10,742 nt of DNA from Bacillota bacterium (GTDB lineage Bacteria; Bacillota; Clostridia; Christensenellales; Aristaeellaceae). This document shows positions 1 to 6,370 of this stretch, piece after piece. The notes below the pieces were generated by a model, which did not search any database, was not told the origin of the DNA, and was given only the letters and a program-made list of their open reading frames with translations. Every line of letters starts with the position of its first letter. Within the stretch, counting starts at the first letter, position 1. Location: contig JAEYQQ010000146.1 of assembly GCA_023409955.1 (NCBI GenBank), positions 1 through 10,742 on the forward strand, given 5' to 3'. A program made the translations under genes and the position numbers.

Positions 1-81
1 CAGCTGCATACCTTCCATTTCCCCTTGGACAGCGGGCTGACAGAGGCGGCTTATATGAATATCAGCTTTGAATCAAAATAA
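1..81 (+). CDS. C-terminal end of an unidentified protein (5' truncated)
   Basis: The first reading frame is open from the window edge to a TAA at 79-81 and gives 26 residues ending in MNISFESK. I do not recognise the family from so short a tail. Its stop lies one base from the stop of the leftward caspase-like gene, so the two converge with no room for a terminator between them. The frame could be open by chance, but the coding-like composition and exact abutment of stops favour a real gene end. Confidence 0.55.
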   Translation, partial: QLHTFHFPLDSGLTEAAYMNISFESK

Positions 82-82
82 A

Positions 83-1708
83 TTACTCTACCCCCAGCAG
101 AGCAAAGGAAGCCGATACGGCCTCATACGGCACATCGCCGATGTAGGCCGTTACTTTTACTGTGTATTCGCCAGGTGCTGCCAGGCTACCGTCTGCCAGC
201 TTGCCTCCCCAGTAGAAAAATGATCCGGTGGGCGTTAAATGCTGGGGCCGGGTGGGCTGATAGCTGGAAAGGCGGCGAACGGTTTTTCCGTTTGCATCAA
301 TGATGGACACTGATAAAAGGCATGGGTACTTGTGGTTGATAAGAATGGACAGCTCCCGGCTGTTTTTCAAATCCAACGCCGCATCCGTCTTTACGGAAAG
401 CTCCGGATCGCCGCTGGCAGGGGGCACACACAATACGCGGCTGGCATGTACGGTGGTTTTGTTTTCCTCCAGCGTCACCAGCTGAATCATGGCATAGCCG
501 TATGTATCATTGCCCTGGGGCGCAAGCTCCAGGGTACGCTGTTTTCTGCCCGGTGATAAAAAGCCCTTTTGATCACCGAAATCTCCAACGATCTCCTTGT
601 CGTCATACTTTAGCGGTGCTGCTGAAAACTGCCATTTACCATCCTTATAATAGACGATCTGATAGGCAACCTGCACTGGTTTTTCTACCGTAAATTCAAA
701 GGATACCGTATTTTGCATGTTATCGAGCACTGTGTCGTAAAACGTGACACCGGTGATAATGCTCTCCTCCGGTGATGGGTTTTTATACAGCGAGTTCACA
801 TCATATGTAAACAATACGAAATCATCTTCCTGTGGATAACTTTGGGTCATGGAGGCGGAGTGATTTTCCAATAGGTACCGATAGCTTTCCGACAAGGTAA
901 TCTCGCCGTCCCGGTTAAGGTCTGCCCCGTATTCCCCATGATACCCAAGGGCATCCGATAAGGCAGATGCAAAATAAGATGCACCCTGCACGCCTTGGGT
1001 TTCTTTGCCGGCACTGGACCAGTACCAGCTTTCTTCACTGCCGCCTGCACTGGTGAGCACCTTATAATCAGGGCCCAGGAAAGCCGCTTCCCCTGCACCG
1101 CCGCTTAAACCCTTGCCAATAAAAGCACCGCTGTTGCATGCATCAATAATGAGTACCTTTGTCCCTTTGATGCCGGCAAAAGCATCCTGAAGCTGGCGGG
1201 CCGTCATAATTTCTTCGGATACACCGTTGGATAAGTACAGTCCCGCATCCAGATTTGGCTGAGCAGCATCATAGGTGCCGTGGGTGCTGATATAAAAGTA
1301 AGAAACATCATTTTCATCTGCATCGCCAAAGGCAGATTGAATTTCATGTTCAAGGCCTGCAACAGAATACAGATTGCCAGGCATAAACACCATTTTATCA
1401 AACGACATAGAACCGCCAGATAAGGTATCGGCCACCGTTTTTATGTTGTTGTTGGATGATGGCCAAGTATCCACCTGGGTAATAAAGAAATCGCAAGATA
1501 CAAAAAGCCCTCGCCTTGTTACGGCCAAGGGGTCGGAAGACGCTTGTGCATCTTGTATGGGATCAATTGAAAGCACAGGATCTACTGTTGGGGTAAATGA
1601 AGTGATGGGCTGCGCATTCTCCTGTAATGCATGGTTGGTGCCCATAGGAAGGAGCAGGACAAGCACCATCAACAGACCAGCCAGCCATATTAGCCGCTTC
1701 TTCCCCAT
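83..1708 (-). CDS. Secreted caspase-like (clan CD) cysteine peptidase with EF-hand-type loop and FlgD/Ig-like C-terminus
   Basis: This 541-residue protein opens with a signal peptide (KKR, then a hydrophobic run over residues 6-21, likely cut after NHA near 27), so it should act outside the membrane. Residues 65-300 look like a caspase/C14-type fold: a beta strand ending in STHG gives catalytic His143, and LIIDACNSG gives catalytic Cys191. After the Cys, residues 263-274 match an EF-hand loop (DxNxDGxIxxxE), suggesting calcium binding. The region from about 310 on is beta-rich, and residues 447-541 resemble a FlgD/Ig-like domain (FxWxGKxxDGxxxxPGEYTVKV). The ATG at 1708 is chosen over an in-frame ATG at 1750 because GGAGGGAGGG lies just upstream of it and the signal peptide then starts at once. 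The family assignment is from motifs; the substrate is unknown. Known relatives of this fold cleave after Arg, Lys, Asp or Asn. No partner gene is visible. Confidence 0.8.
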   Translation of the reverse strand: MGKKRLIWLAGLLMVLVLLLPMGTNHALQENAQPITSFTPTVDPVLSIDPIQDAQASSDPLAVTRRGLFVSCDFFITQVDTWPSSNNNIKTVADTLSGGSMSFDKMVFMPGNLYSVAGLEHEIQSAFGDADENDVSYFYISTHGTYDAAQPNLDAGLYLSNGVSEEIMTARQLQDAFAGIKGTKVLIIDACNSGAFIGKGLSGGAGEAAFLGPDYKVLTSAGGSEESWYWSSAGKETQGVQGASYFASALSDALGYHGEYGADLNRDGEITLSESYRYLLENHSASMTQSYPQEDDFVLFTYDVNSLYKNPSPEESIITGVTFYDTVLDNMQNTVSFEFTVEKPVQVAYQIVYYKDGKWQFSAAPLKYDDKEIVGDFGDQKGFLSPGRKQRTLELAPQGNDTYGYAMIQLVTLEENKTTVHASRVLCVPPASGDPELSVKTDAALDLKNSRELSILINHKYPCLLSVSIIDANGKTVRRLSSYQPTRPQHLTPTGSFFYWGGKLADGSLAAPGEYTVKVTAYIGDVPYEAVSASFALLGVE

Positions 1709-1759
1709 GGCACCATCCCTCCCTCCAGATATATTTATAACAAGGTACACTCATTCTAC

Positions 1760-1787
1760 ATCATATTAGATAAAATTGCATTGGAAA
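1760..1787 (-). promoter_or_regulatory. Candidate promoter of the caspase-like gene
   Basis: On the minus strand TTTCCA (1787-1782) and TATGAT (1765-1760) are 16 bp apart. The -35 matches the sigma-A consensus at four of six positions and the -10 at five of six. The predicted leader to the ATG at 1708 is about 45 nt. The region is AT-rich, so chance matches are likely. Confidence 0.3.
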
Positions 1788-1794
1788 TGTTCCC

Positions 1795-1814
1795 TTGTAA
1801 CATTTAATTTACAA
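1795..1814. repeat. Inverted repeat TTGTAA-N8-TTACAA, possible operator
   Basis: Two perfect 6-bp arms (1795-1800 and 1809-1814) flank an 8-bp AT-rich spacer. The site lies upstream of the candidate promoter for the caspase-like gene, within the divergent region shared with xpt. The size and symmetry suit a dimeric regulator, but the AT-rich context makes a chance palindrome possible. The rest of 1709-1896 shows no coding sequence. Confidence 0.25.
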
Positions 1815-1896
1815 ATTATTACTTTCCATTTGATAATTAAGGCTTTGTTTTGTGACTGTCATCTTAAGAAAAAAGTGAAAAAGATCGTTTTTCATC

Positions 1897-1925
1897 TTGC
1901 AACGTTCGGAAAATTGGTGTACAAT
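1897..1925 (+). promoter_or_regulatory. Sigma-A promoter of xpt
   Basis: TTGCAA (1897-1902) and TACAAT (1920-1925) are separated by exactly 17 bp, with four of six and five of six consensus matches. Transcription would start near 1932, giving a leader of about 100 nt before the xpt ATG. A PurR-type box sits inside the spacer. Confidence 0.7.
1901..1913 (-). promoter_or_regulatory. PurR box A, inside the xpt promoter spacer
   Basis: Read on the minus strand, this 13-mer (TTTTCCGAACGTT) matches the Firmicute PurBox AWWWCCGAACWWT at 11 of 13 positions, with the CCGAAC core intact. It lies between the -35 and -10 elements, so a bound PurR dimer would block RNA polymerase. PurR of Bacillus is a repressor released by PRPP. 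Confidence 0.6.
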
Positions 1926-1943
1926 ACGCATATATTCCCGATT

Positions 1944-1956
1944 AATGTTCGGATTA
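1944..1956 (-). promoter_or_regulatory. PurR box B, just downstream of the xpt start site
   Basis: On the minus strand TAATCCGAACATT matches the PurBox consensus at 12 of 13 positions, including the full CCGAAC core and the ATT tail. It has the same orientation as box A, 43 bp away start to start (about four helical turns). Its place at roughly +12 to +24 suits roadblock or looped repression. No guanine riboswitch is seen in the leader. Confidence 0.6.
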
Positions 1957-2035
1957 TTGCGACCAAGGCTGTTTATTTCCTTTTTATGGAGCTGCTTTGT
2001 TCGTGTTTTTCCCACTAGGAGGCAATGGCGCTTTG

Positions 2036-2617
2036 ATGGAGGAACTCAAGCAGGCAATTGAAACTTGGGGCCGCGGGATTGGCAGCGAAATTGTGAAGGT
2101 GGACATGTTTTTGAACCACCGGATCGATGTGAGCCTTCTTGTGCGAATGGGACAAGCCTTCCACAAGGCATTTTGCACTGAGCAGGTGGATGTGATACTG
2201 ACCATCGAGGCCAGCGGCATTGCGGCAGCCGTAGCAACCGCCCAGGCCTTTGGCAACATCCCCGTGGTATTTGCCAAAAAAAGCGAAACCACCAACACCA
2301 GCAAGGATGCTTATGTAAGCCGCGTATACTCCTTCACCCACTGTAAGGAAAACTTTATCAGGGTCAGCAGGGAGTATCTTCAGCCCGGCCAGCGGGTATT
2401 GATCATTGACGATTTTCTGGCCAACGGCGAAGCGGTAGAAGGCCTTCGGGATATCATCCGGCAGGCCGGCAGCACACTGGTAGGTGTTGGCATCTGCATT
2501 GAAAAGGGATTCCAGCCTGGTGGCAAGCGCCTTCGGGAGCAGGGAATCAAAGTAGCGTCTTTAGCAATTGTCGATGCGATTCAGGACGGTAAAATTCTGG
2601 TTCGCAATGACGGTTGA
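2036..2617 (+). CDS. xpt: Xanthine phosphoribosyltransferase
   Basis: The product (193 residues, the usual Xpt length) converts xanthine and PRPP to XMP and pyrophosphate in purine salvage in the cytoplasm. Family signatures are in order: KVDMFLNHRID at 21-31, the IEASGIA loop at 57-63, VYSFT near 97, and the PRPP-binding VLIIDDFLANGEA at 121-133, where the paired aspartates hold the ribose of PRPP. The ATG at 2036 is chosen because MEELK aligns with the Bacillus start MEALK. The AGGAGG at 2017-2022 is 13 nt away, rather far, so an in-frame TTG at 2033 is a minor alternative. It is the first gene of a two-gene unit with the BMP protein 49 nt downstream, under a promoter with two PurR boxes, consistent with induction when purines are scarce. 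Confidence 0.93.
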   Translation: MEELKQAIETWGRGIGSEIVKVDMFLNHRIDVSLLVRMGQAFHKAFCTEQVDVILTIEASGIAAAVATAQAFGNIPVVFAKKSETTNTSKDAYVSRVYSFTHCKENFIRVSREYLQPGQRVLIIDDFLANGEAVEGLRDIIRQAGSTLVGVGICIEKGFQPGGKRLREQGIKVASLAIVDAIQDGKILVRNDG

Positions 2618-2666
2618 TAGGGAATATATCAGGATTAACTTCAGCAGGAAAATGGAGGAGAAACTC

Positions 2667-3758
2667 ATGGCAAAGAAGATTCTTGCGGCTGTCTTATCCC
2701 TTTTGCTCGTGATGTCTATGGCAGCCCCCGCCCTGGCATTTGACCCCGTTGCCAAGGAATCCTTAAAGGTTGGCTTTATTTACATCGGCGATGTAGTGGA
2801 TAAAGGCTACACCTACGCCCATCACCAGGGCACCCTGGCCATGAAGGAAGCTTTGGGCCTGACCGACGAGCAGATCATTGTCAAAACCAACGTATCTGAA
2901 GACAGTGCCTGCGAAACCGCCGTTCGCGAGCTGGTGGATGCCGGCTGCCAAATCATCTTTGGCAACAGCTTCGGTTATATGGACTTCTTTGAAGAACTGG
3001 CCATCGAATATCCCAACGTGATTTTCTCCCATGCCTCCGGCTATAAATCCAACGACACCAACTTCAATAACTATTTCGGCGCCATCTACCAGGCCCGCTA
3101 CTTAACTGGTATCGCCGCCGGCCTTAAGACTAAGAGCAACAAAATCGGCTTTGTCGGCGCTTTCCCCTTTGCTGAGGTGATCGGCGGCGCCAACGCTTTC
3201 ACCCTGGGCGTACAGAGCGTGAACCCCGATGCTGTTGTGTACATCAAGTACATGAACACATGGTATGACCCCACCCTGGAACGCCAGACTGCTGAATCCC
3301 TGCTGGATCTTGGCTGCGACGTCATCGCTCAGCATTGCGATACCGCTATGCCGCAGATCGCTGCCCAGGAACGCGGCGTGTGGGGCGTAGGCTATAACGC
3401 CGACATGAGCACAGACGCTCCCGACGCTGTTTTGACTGCTCCCATCTGGAACTGGGGCGCTGTTATCATCCACGAAGTGCAGCAGGTTGTGGACGGCACC
3501 TGGACCCCAGAGAACATCTTCATGGATATGGCTGATGGTTTGGTAGACATCTCCCCCCTGACCAAGAACGTTGCTGAGGGCACTGTCGAAGCCATCGAAG
3601 CCGCCCGCGCAAAGATCATGAGCCGTGAGTTTGACGTATTCCATGGCCCCATCTATGACAACGAAGGTACCCTGCGCGTGAAGGAAGGCGAACAGCTTGA
3701 TCGTGCCTACATCGCCGGCTCCATCGACTGGCTTGTGAAGGGCATCGAAGTGAAGTAA
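2667..3758 (+). CDS. BMP-family (PnrA/Med-like) ABC-transporter substrate-binding protein, probably for purines
   Basis: This 363-residue protein has a signal peptide (KK, hydrophobic core, cut after APALA near residue 25) and then a full BMP domain: LKVGFIYIGDVVDKGY at the start of lobe 1, IFGNSFGYMD, the hinge region around GAIYQARYLTGIAAG, and NTWYDP and CDVIAQHCDT in lobe 2. BMP proteins such as Treponema PnrA bind purine nucleosides and deliver them to an ABC importer. The link to purines here rests on family and on position right after xpt. The start at 2667 follows GGAGGAG and begins the signal peptide. There is no lipobox cysteine, unlike most Gram-positive binding proteins. No permease or ATPase gene follows; a strong terminator does. 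Codons lean heavily to AAC, ATC, GGC and CTG, resembling the ribosomal protein genes here, which suggests abundant expression. Confidence 0.9.
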   Translation: MAKKILAAVLSLLLVMSMAAPALAFDPVAKESLKVGFIYIGDVVDKGYTYAHHQGTLAMKEALGLTDEQIIVKTNVSEDSACETAVRELVDAGCQIIFGNSFGYMDFFEELAIEYPNVIFSHASGYKSNDTNFNNYFGAIYQARYLTGIAAGLKTKSNKIGFVGAFPFAEVIGGANAFTLGVQSVNPDAVVYIKYMNTWYDPTLERQTAESLLDLGCDVIAQHCDTAMPQIAAQERGVWGVGYNADMSTDAPDAVLTAPIWNWGAVIIHEVQQVVDGTWTPENIFMDMADGLVDISPLTKNVAEGTVEAIEAARAKIMSREFDVFHGPIYDNEGTLRVKEGEQLDRAYIAGSIDWLVKGIEVK

Positions 3759-3782
3759 CGGATATACAATCAAATCAACATT

Positions 3783-3822
3783 AAACCCCTGGTTTGGCAT
3801 ATATAGCCGAACCGGGGGTTTT
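3783..3822. terminator. Intrinsic terminator after the BMP gene, probably bidirectional
   Basis: A 16-bp stem (3783-3798 with 3806-3821, two G-U pairs) closes a 7-nt ATATATA loop and ends in TTTT. The left flank is A-rich, so the same hairpin can also stop the leftward GDPD transcript, whose stop is at 3855. Confidence 0.88.
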
Positions 3823-3854
3823 AGTATAATCAACCTAAAGGCTATCCCAATATC

Positions 3855-4541
3855 TCAGTTAAAAAGCTCCTGTACCATTTTACTGATTCTTCGGGCATTT
3901 CGGGTGGTGATGTTGTAAACACCATCGTGCACAAAGTCCTTGACTGCGTCTTCATCATCCGGCGTCCAAACAGAAATGTTGACCTTGCGATTCAACAGCT
4001 CCTGATATAACGGCGTCCTTGCAATGGAATGATGGGTGTTGATACAGCATGCACCGGTATCCGAAATGTACTTTTGCAGCTTGTCCGCCATACACATATA
4101 GCCCAGCGCATTAACTGCATCCGCAAGGCCCATTGTTTTTATTTGTGGAAACAACAGTTCAATATTCACAAACCACTGTACGTAGTGGAATATATCCGGT
4201 TCGGTTTTTGCAATTGCTTCACTGACTGTACCGGAAAAAACAAGCTGCCTTTCCACATCCATTTTTTGAGCCAGCGCCCATACATCCTGCTCCAAATCCG
4301 CCTGCTTAAAATCACAATTGATCCTTTTTTCGGGATGGCCTTTCAGTGCCGAAAAGGCCTGATCAAGCTGCGCATGGCCCGGACCCTCATCATGGGAAAG
4401 AATCAAAACGCCATGTTTATCCATACGAATATCCACTTCAATACAGTTCACATCCAGAGAAAGCGCATAGTCTACATACGCCATGGAATTGTCTTGTGTA
4501 CCGTCGCAGCCGGAATGGGCAGTTAATAATGTTTTGGGCAT
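3855..4541 (-). CDS. Divergent glycerophosphodiester phosphodiesterase (GDPD) family protein
   Basis: The 228-residue product has the GDPD TIM-barrel pattern. GDPD enzymes split glycerophosphodiesters into glycerol-3-phosphate and an alcohol using two histidines and a metal held by acidic residues. Here His9 (TAHSG), Glu35 and Asp37 (CIEVDIR) and His50 (LSHDEG) are kept. The usual HRG is HSG, so the Arg after the first His is Ser; PEN is QDN; and the usual NIEIK is NCDFK, giving Asp77 and Lys79. The C-terminal WTPDDED is like the family's WTVNDE, but the following Gly-Ile-Thr-Asp end is altered (NITTRNA). There is no signal peptide, so it should be cytoplasmic. The start at 4541 is chosen because GAGGTG lies four bases upstream; ATGs at 4553 and 4565 lack such a site. 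Activity may be changed, so the substrate is left open. Confidence 0.78.
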   Translation of the reverse strand: MPKTLLTAHSGCDGTQDNSMAYVDYALSLDVNCIEVDIRMDKHGVLILSHDEGPGHAQLDQAFSALKGHPEKRINCDFKQADLEQDVWALAQKMDVERQLVFSGTVSEAIAKTEPDIFHYVQWFVNIELLFPQIKTMGLADAVNALGYMCMADKLQKYISDTGACCINTHHSIARTPLYQELLNRKVNISVWTPDDEDAVKDFVHDGVYNITTRNARRISKMVQELFN

Positions 4542-4569
4542 AAAGCACCTCATAAAATAAGTCAAGCAC

Positions 4570-4598
4570 AGTATATCAGATCACTTTTCACATGACCA
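4570..4598 (-). promoter_or_regulatory. Candidate promoter of the GDPD-family gene
   Basis: On the minus strand TGGTCA (4598-4593) and TATACT (4575-4570) are 17 bp apart. The -35 matches at four of six and the -10 at five of six positions. The start site would fall about 22 nt before the ATG at 4541. It lies right after the stop of the upstream membrane-protein gene, so the two genes may be transcribed both together and separately. Confidence 0.45.
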
Positions 4599-5396
4599 TT
4601 ATCCTTTTACAGTCGTATCTTCTGTCATTAACCTGTTAGCATACCCTGTCATCACCAGCCAGTAATATGGTACTGTCAAAGCAATAATGAATGATGTAAC
4701 AAGGCTATTACCCAACTGTACAACTCCTTGTTCAAAACTAATCACGTCAAACAACGCATCATCTATTTTAAGTAACATAATAAGCAGTGGCAAAACCATA
4801 CAGCAAAAACCTGCTTCAATCCCGATTATTCTCCATACCTTTCCCTTGGTAATTTGAAAGGATGCCTTTATCAATGAGCCTAATTGTACATTTGGCGAAT
4901 CTGCATACAGGTATGGAAGTACATATATTCTTTTTGAATACCATATAGAAGCCACGATCATCAACAAAAAAACCATCAAAGATACAACTGCCGTTATAAA
5001 TGATTGTACAGTCACAAATCTCATATACAAAGCATTTGCAATTAAATGAAACTGCATAACAATCCCCATCACAAACGTACGTGCAAAGGATTTGGCATCT
5101 TTGAAATATACAAACGCCTCAGTAATGTTCGTTTTTTTACTTTGCCATACCAGTCGTGACACATGAAGATTTCCAAACAATAAAACAGAAGCCCTAATAA
5201 ACAAAAAAATATTACCAACTATATCACCAAAGATTGTGTCGATCGCCAGATACTTGCCCGCTGCTGTATACAAGAACATAACTCCTTGAGATATAAAAGC
5301 GAGAGTCCAGAACAATCCTCTATTCTGCCAGAAAAGCTTCCATGCTTGCCTATACAAACCTGGTGCCACCTTTTGCGCTTGCCCTTTACTTCCCAT
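4599..5396 (-). CDS. Six-TM membrane protein, DUF975-like
   Basis: The 265-residue protein has about six membrane segments (near 28-50, 55-77, 108-128, 131-154, 188-212 and 231-256). The middle stretch, a tyrosine-rich helix followed by PYLYADSP, then an ASFQITKGKVWRIIGIE segment leading into the next helix, resembles the DUF975 pattern (a D-x-P turn, then a Ser and Lys/Gly-Lys helix before a hydrophobic segment). No function is established for that family, so none is given. The start at 5396 follows GGGAGGGG at about 6 nt spacing. The gene is visibly richer in A and T than every other gene in the window and uses AT-ending codons freely, which may mean a different ancestry. It lies upstream of and co-directional with the GDPD gene (57-nt gap) and divergent from spoVFA. 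Confidence 0.7.
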   Translation of the reverse strand: MGSKGQAQKVAPGLYRQAWKLFWQNRGLFWTLAFISQGVMFLYTAAGKYLAIDTIFGDIVGNIFLFIRASVLLFGNLHVSRLVWQSKKTNITEAFVYFKDAKSFARTFVMGIVMQFHLIANALYMRFVTVQSFITAVVSLMVFLLMIVASIWYSKRIYVLPYLYADSPNVQLGSLIKASFQITKGKVWRIIGIEAGFCCMVLPLLIMLLKIDDALFDVISFEQGVVQLGNSLVTSFIIALTVPYYWLVMTGYANRLMTEDTTVKG

Positions 5397-5416
5397 TCAA
5401 ACCCCTCCCGATTTAC

Positions 5417-5445
5417 AGTATATACCACGAGCTTTCCAATGTCTA
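5417..5445 (-). promoter_or_regulatory. Promoter of the DUF975-like gene
   Basis: On the minus strand TAGACA (5445-5440) and TATACT (5422-5417) are 17 bp apart, each matching the sigma-A consensus at five of six positions. The start site would be near 5410, giving a very short leader of about 14 nt that still contains the Shine-Dalgarno site. Confidence 0.6.
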
Positions 5446-5447
5446 CC

Positions 5448-5473
5448 ATACACATATACACATGATACACATG
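5448..5473. repeat. Three direct copies of ATACACAT
   Basis: ATACACAT occurs at 5448-5455, 5456-5463 and 5465-5472, the last two each followed by G. The cluster sits between the DUF975-like promoter and spoVFA. It could be a regulator-binding array or a simple low-complexity stretch. Confidence 0.5.
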
Positions 5474-5475
5474 TT

Positions 5476-5518
5476 CTGCTTCCGCACACATCCCCCCATG
5501 CGGAATAGGATAAAGCAG
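5476..5518. repeat. Inverted repeat in the divergent spoVFA upstream region
   Basis: TTCCGCA (5480-5486) pairs with TGCGGAA (5499-5505) around a 12-nt C-rich loop. An outer CTGCTT/AAGCAG pairing (5476-5481 with 5513-5518, overlapping the inner arm by two bases) could compete with or extend it. There is no T-run, so it is not a terminator. It may be an operator or a leader structure for the spoVFA transcript. Confidence 0.4.
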
Positions 5519-5541
5519 GATGCATAAGGGAGGAGAACCAT

Positions 5542-6369
5542 ATGCGCGTTTGCGTTGTTGGCGGGGACGACCGCTCGAGGCTATTAGTCGACCTGTTGAA
5601 AAAACAGGGCTATGAAACCGATACATGGGGCCAGGGAGGCGAGGATGTGCCAAAGGCGCTGACCAGAGCCCAGGCCGTTGTGCTCCCCTTCCCCAAAGCC
5701 AGCCGAGATGGGTTTATCCCTGCACCATATGGCAAAAGGCCTATCCAAACGGTGGAAGCGGCATCCCTCATCAGCTCAGGCATATGGGTGATGGCCGGGC
5801 AATTGGAGGATGACCTTGCCCATACTGCCCGGCAAAAGGAATGGCAACTGATCCAACCTGGCAGCGACCCGTATTTTGAAGAGCTTAATGCCATGCCCTC
5901 GGCGGAAGGTGCTATCTATGCCGCCATGCAAAAGGCCAATCATACCCTATGTGCAAGCAATTGCCTAATCATTGGTCCCGGCCGCATCGGCAAGGAACTG
6001 GCCAGGATGCTGCTTGGCATAGGCGCCAAGGTTTTCATGGCTGCCCGGCGGGAGGAAGCACTCAAAGCAGCCGCAGACATGGGCTGTATACCCGTACCCA
6101 TGGATGCTCTGCCCATCGCCGCACGGGAGGTTGACATCTTGTTCAATACAGCGCCATCCCCGGTGGCAGGAGAAGCCGTAATGGCGGCTTTGCCACACCA
6201 CGCCCTGGCCATTGACCTTGCCAGTGCTCCCTTTGGCATCGATCTTGCGGCAGCCCAGCGCCACGGTATCAACGCCTGGCGGGAAGGCGGTATCCCGGGC
6301 AAATATTCACCCTTAACAGCAGCAAAGCTGCTGCTGGATTACTTTGAAAGCCACATAAGGAGGGTTTGA
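5542..6369 (+). CDS. spoVFA: Dipicolinate synthase subunit A
   Basis: This 275-residue protein (DpaA) is one of two subunits that convert dihydroxy-tetrahydrodipicolinate to dipicolinic acid in the mother cell; dipicolinate with calcium fills the spore core. An N-terminal Gly-rich motif (VVGGDDR, 5-11) is followed by the MPSAEGAI segment (118-125), a Rossmann nucleotide-binding loop GPGRIG (145-150), and the family's C-terminal GIPGKYSP (250-257). The length is slightly below the roughly 300 residues of the Bacillus subunit. The ATG at 5542 follows GGGAGGAG at about 6 nt. The TGA ends one base before the GTG of spoVFB, so the two are translationally coupled. I could not find a convincing sigma-E or sigma-K promoter upstream. 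Genes for asd, dapG and dapA, which follow in Bacillus, are absent. Confidence 0.93.
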   Translation: MRVCVVGGDDRSRLLVDLLKKQGYETDTWGQGGEDVPKALTRAQAVVLPFPKASRDGFIPAPYGKRPIQTVEAASLISSGIWVMAGQLEDDLAHTARQKEWQLIQPGSDPYFEELNAMPSAEGAIYAAMQKANHTLCASNCLIIGPGRIGKELARMLLGIGAKVFMAARREEALKAAADMGCIPVPMDALPIAAREVDILFNTAPSPVAGEAVMAALPHHALAIDLASAPFGIDLAAAQRHGINAWREGGIPGKYSPLTAAKLLLDYFESHIRRV

Positions 6370-6370
6370 C

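Noticed and set aside
1748..1750. Upstream ATG as start of the caspase-like gene
   Set aside because: It would put 14 residues ahead of the signal peptide and lacks a ribosome site, while the ATG at 1708 has GGAGGGAGGG just upstream.
1926..2016. Guanine riboswitch in the xpt leader
   Set aside because: Xpt genes in Bacillus often carry one, but I find neither the conserved junction sequences nor a terminator hairpin in this leader of about 100 nt.
3102..3833. Long minus-strand reading frame (243 codons) opposite the BMP gene
   Set aside because: It is an antisense shadow of a strongly coding, GC-biased gene; it has no recognisable domain, and it runs through the terminator hairpin.
5446..5541. 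Sigma-E or sigma-K promoter for spoVFA
   Set aside because: CATACACA and CATAAGGG resemble parts of mother-cell -10 elements, but neither fits CATANNNTA or CATACANT fully, and no -35 partner stands at the right distance.
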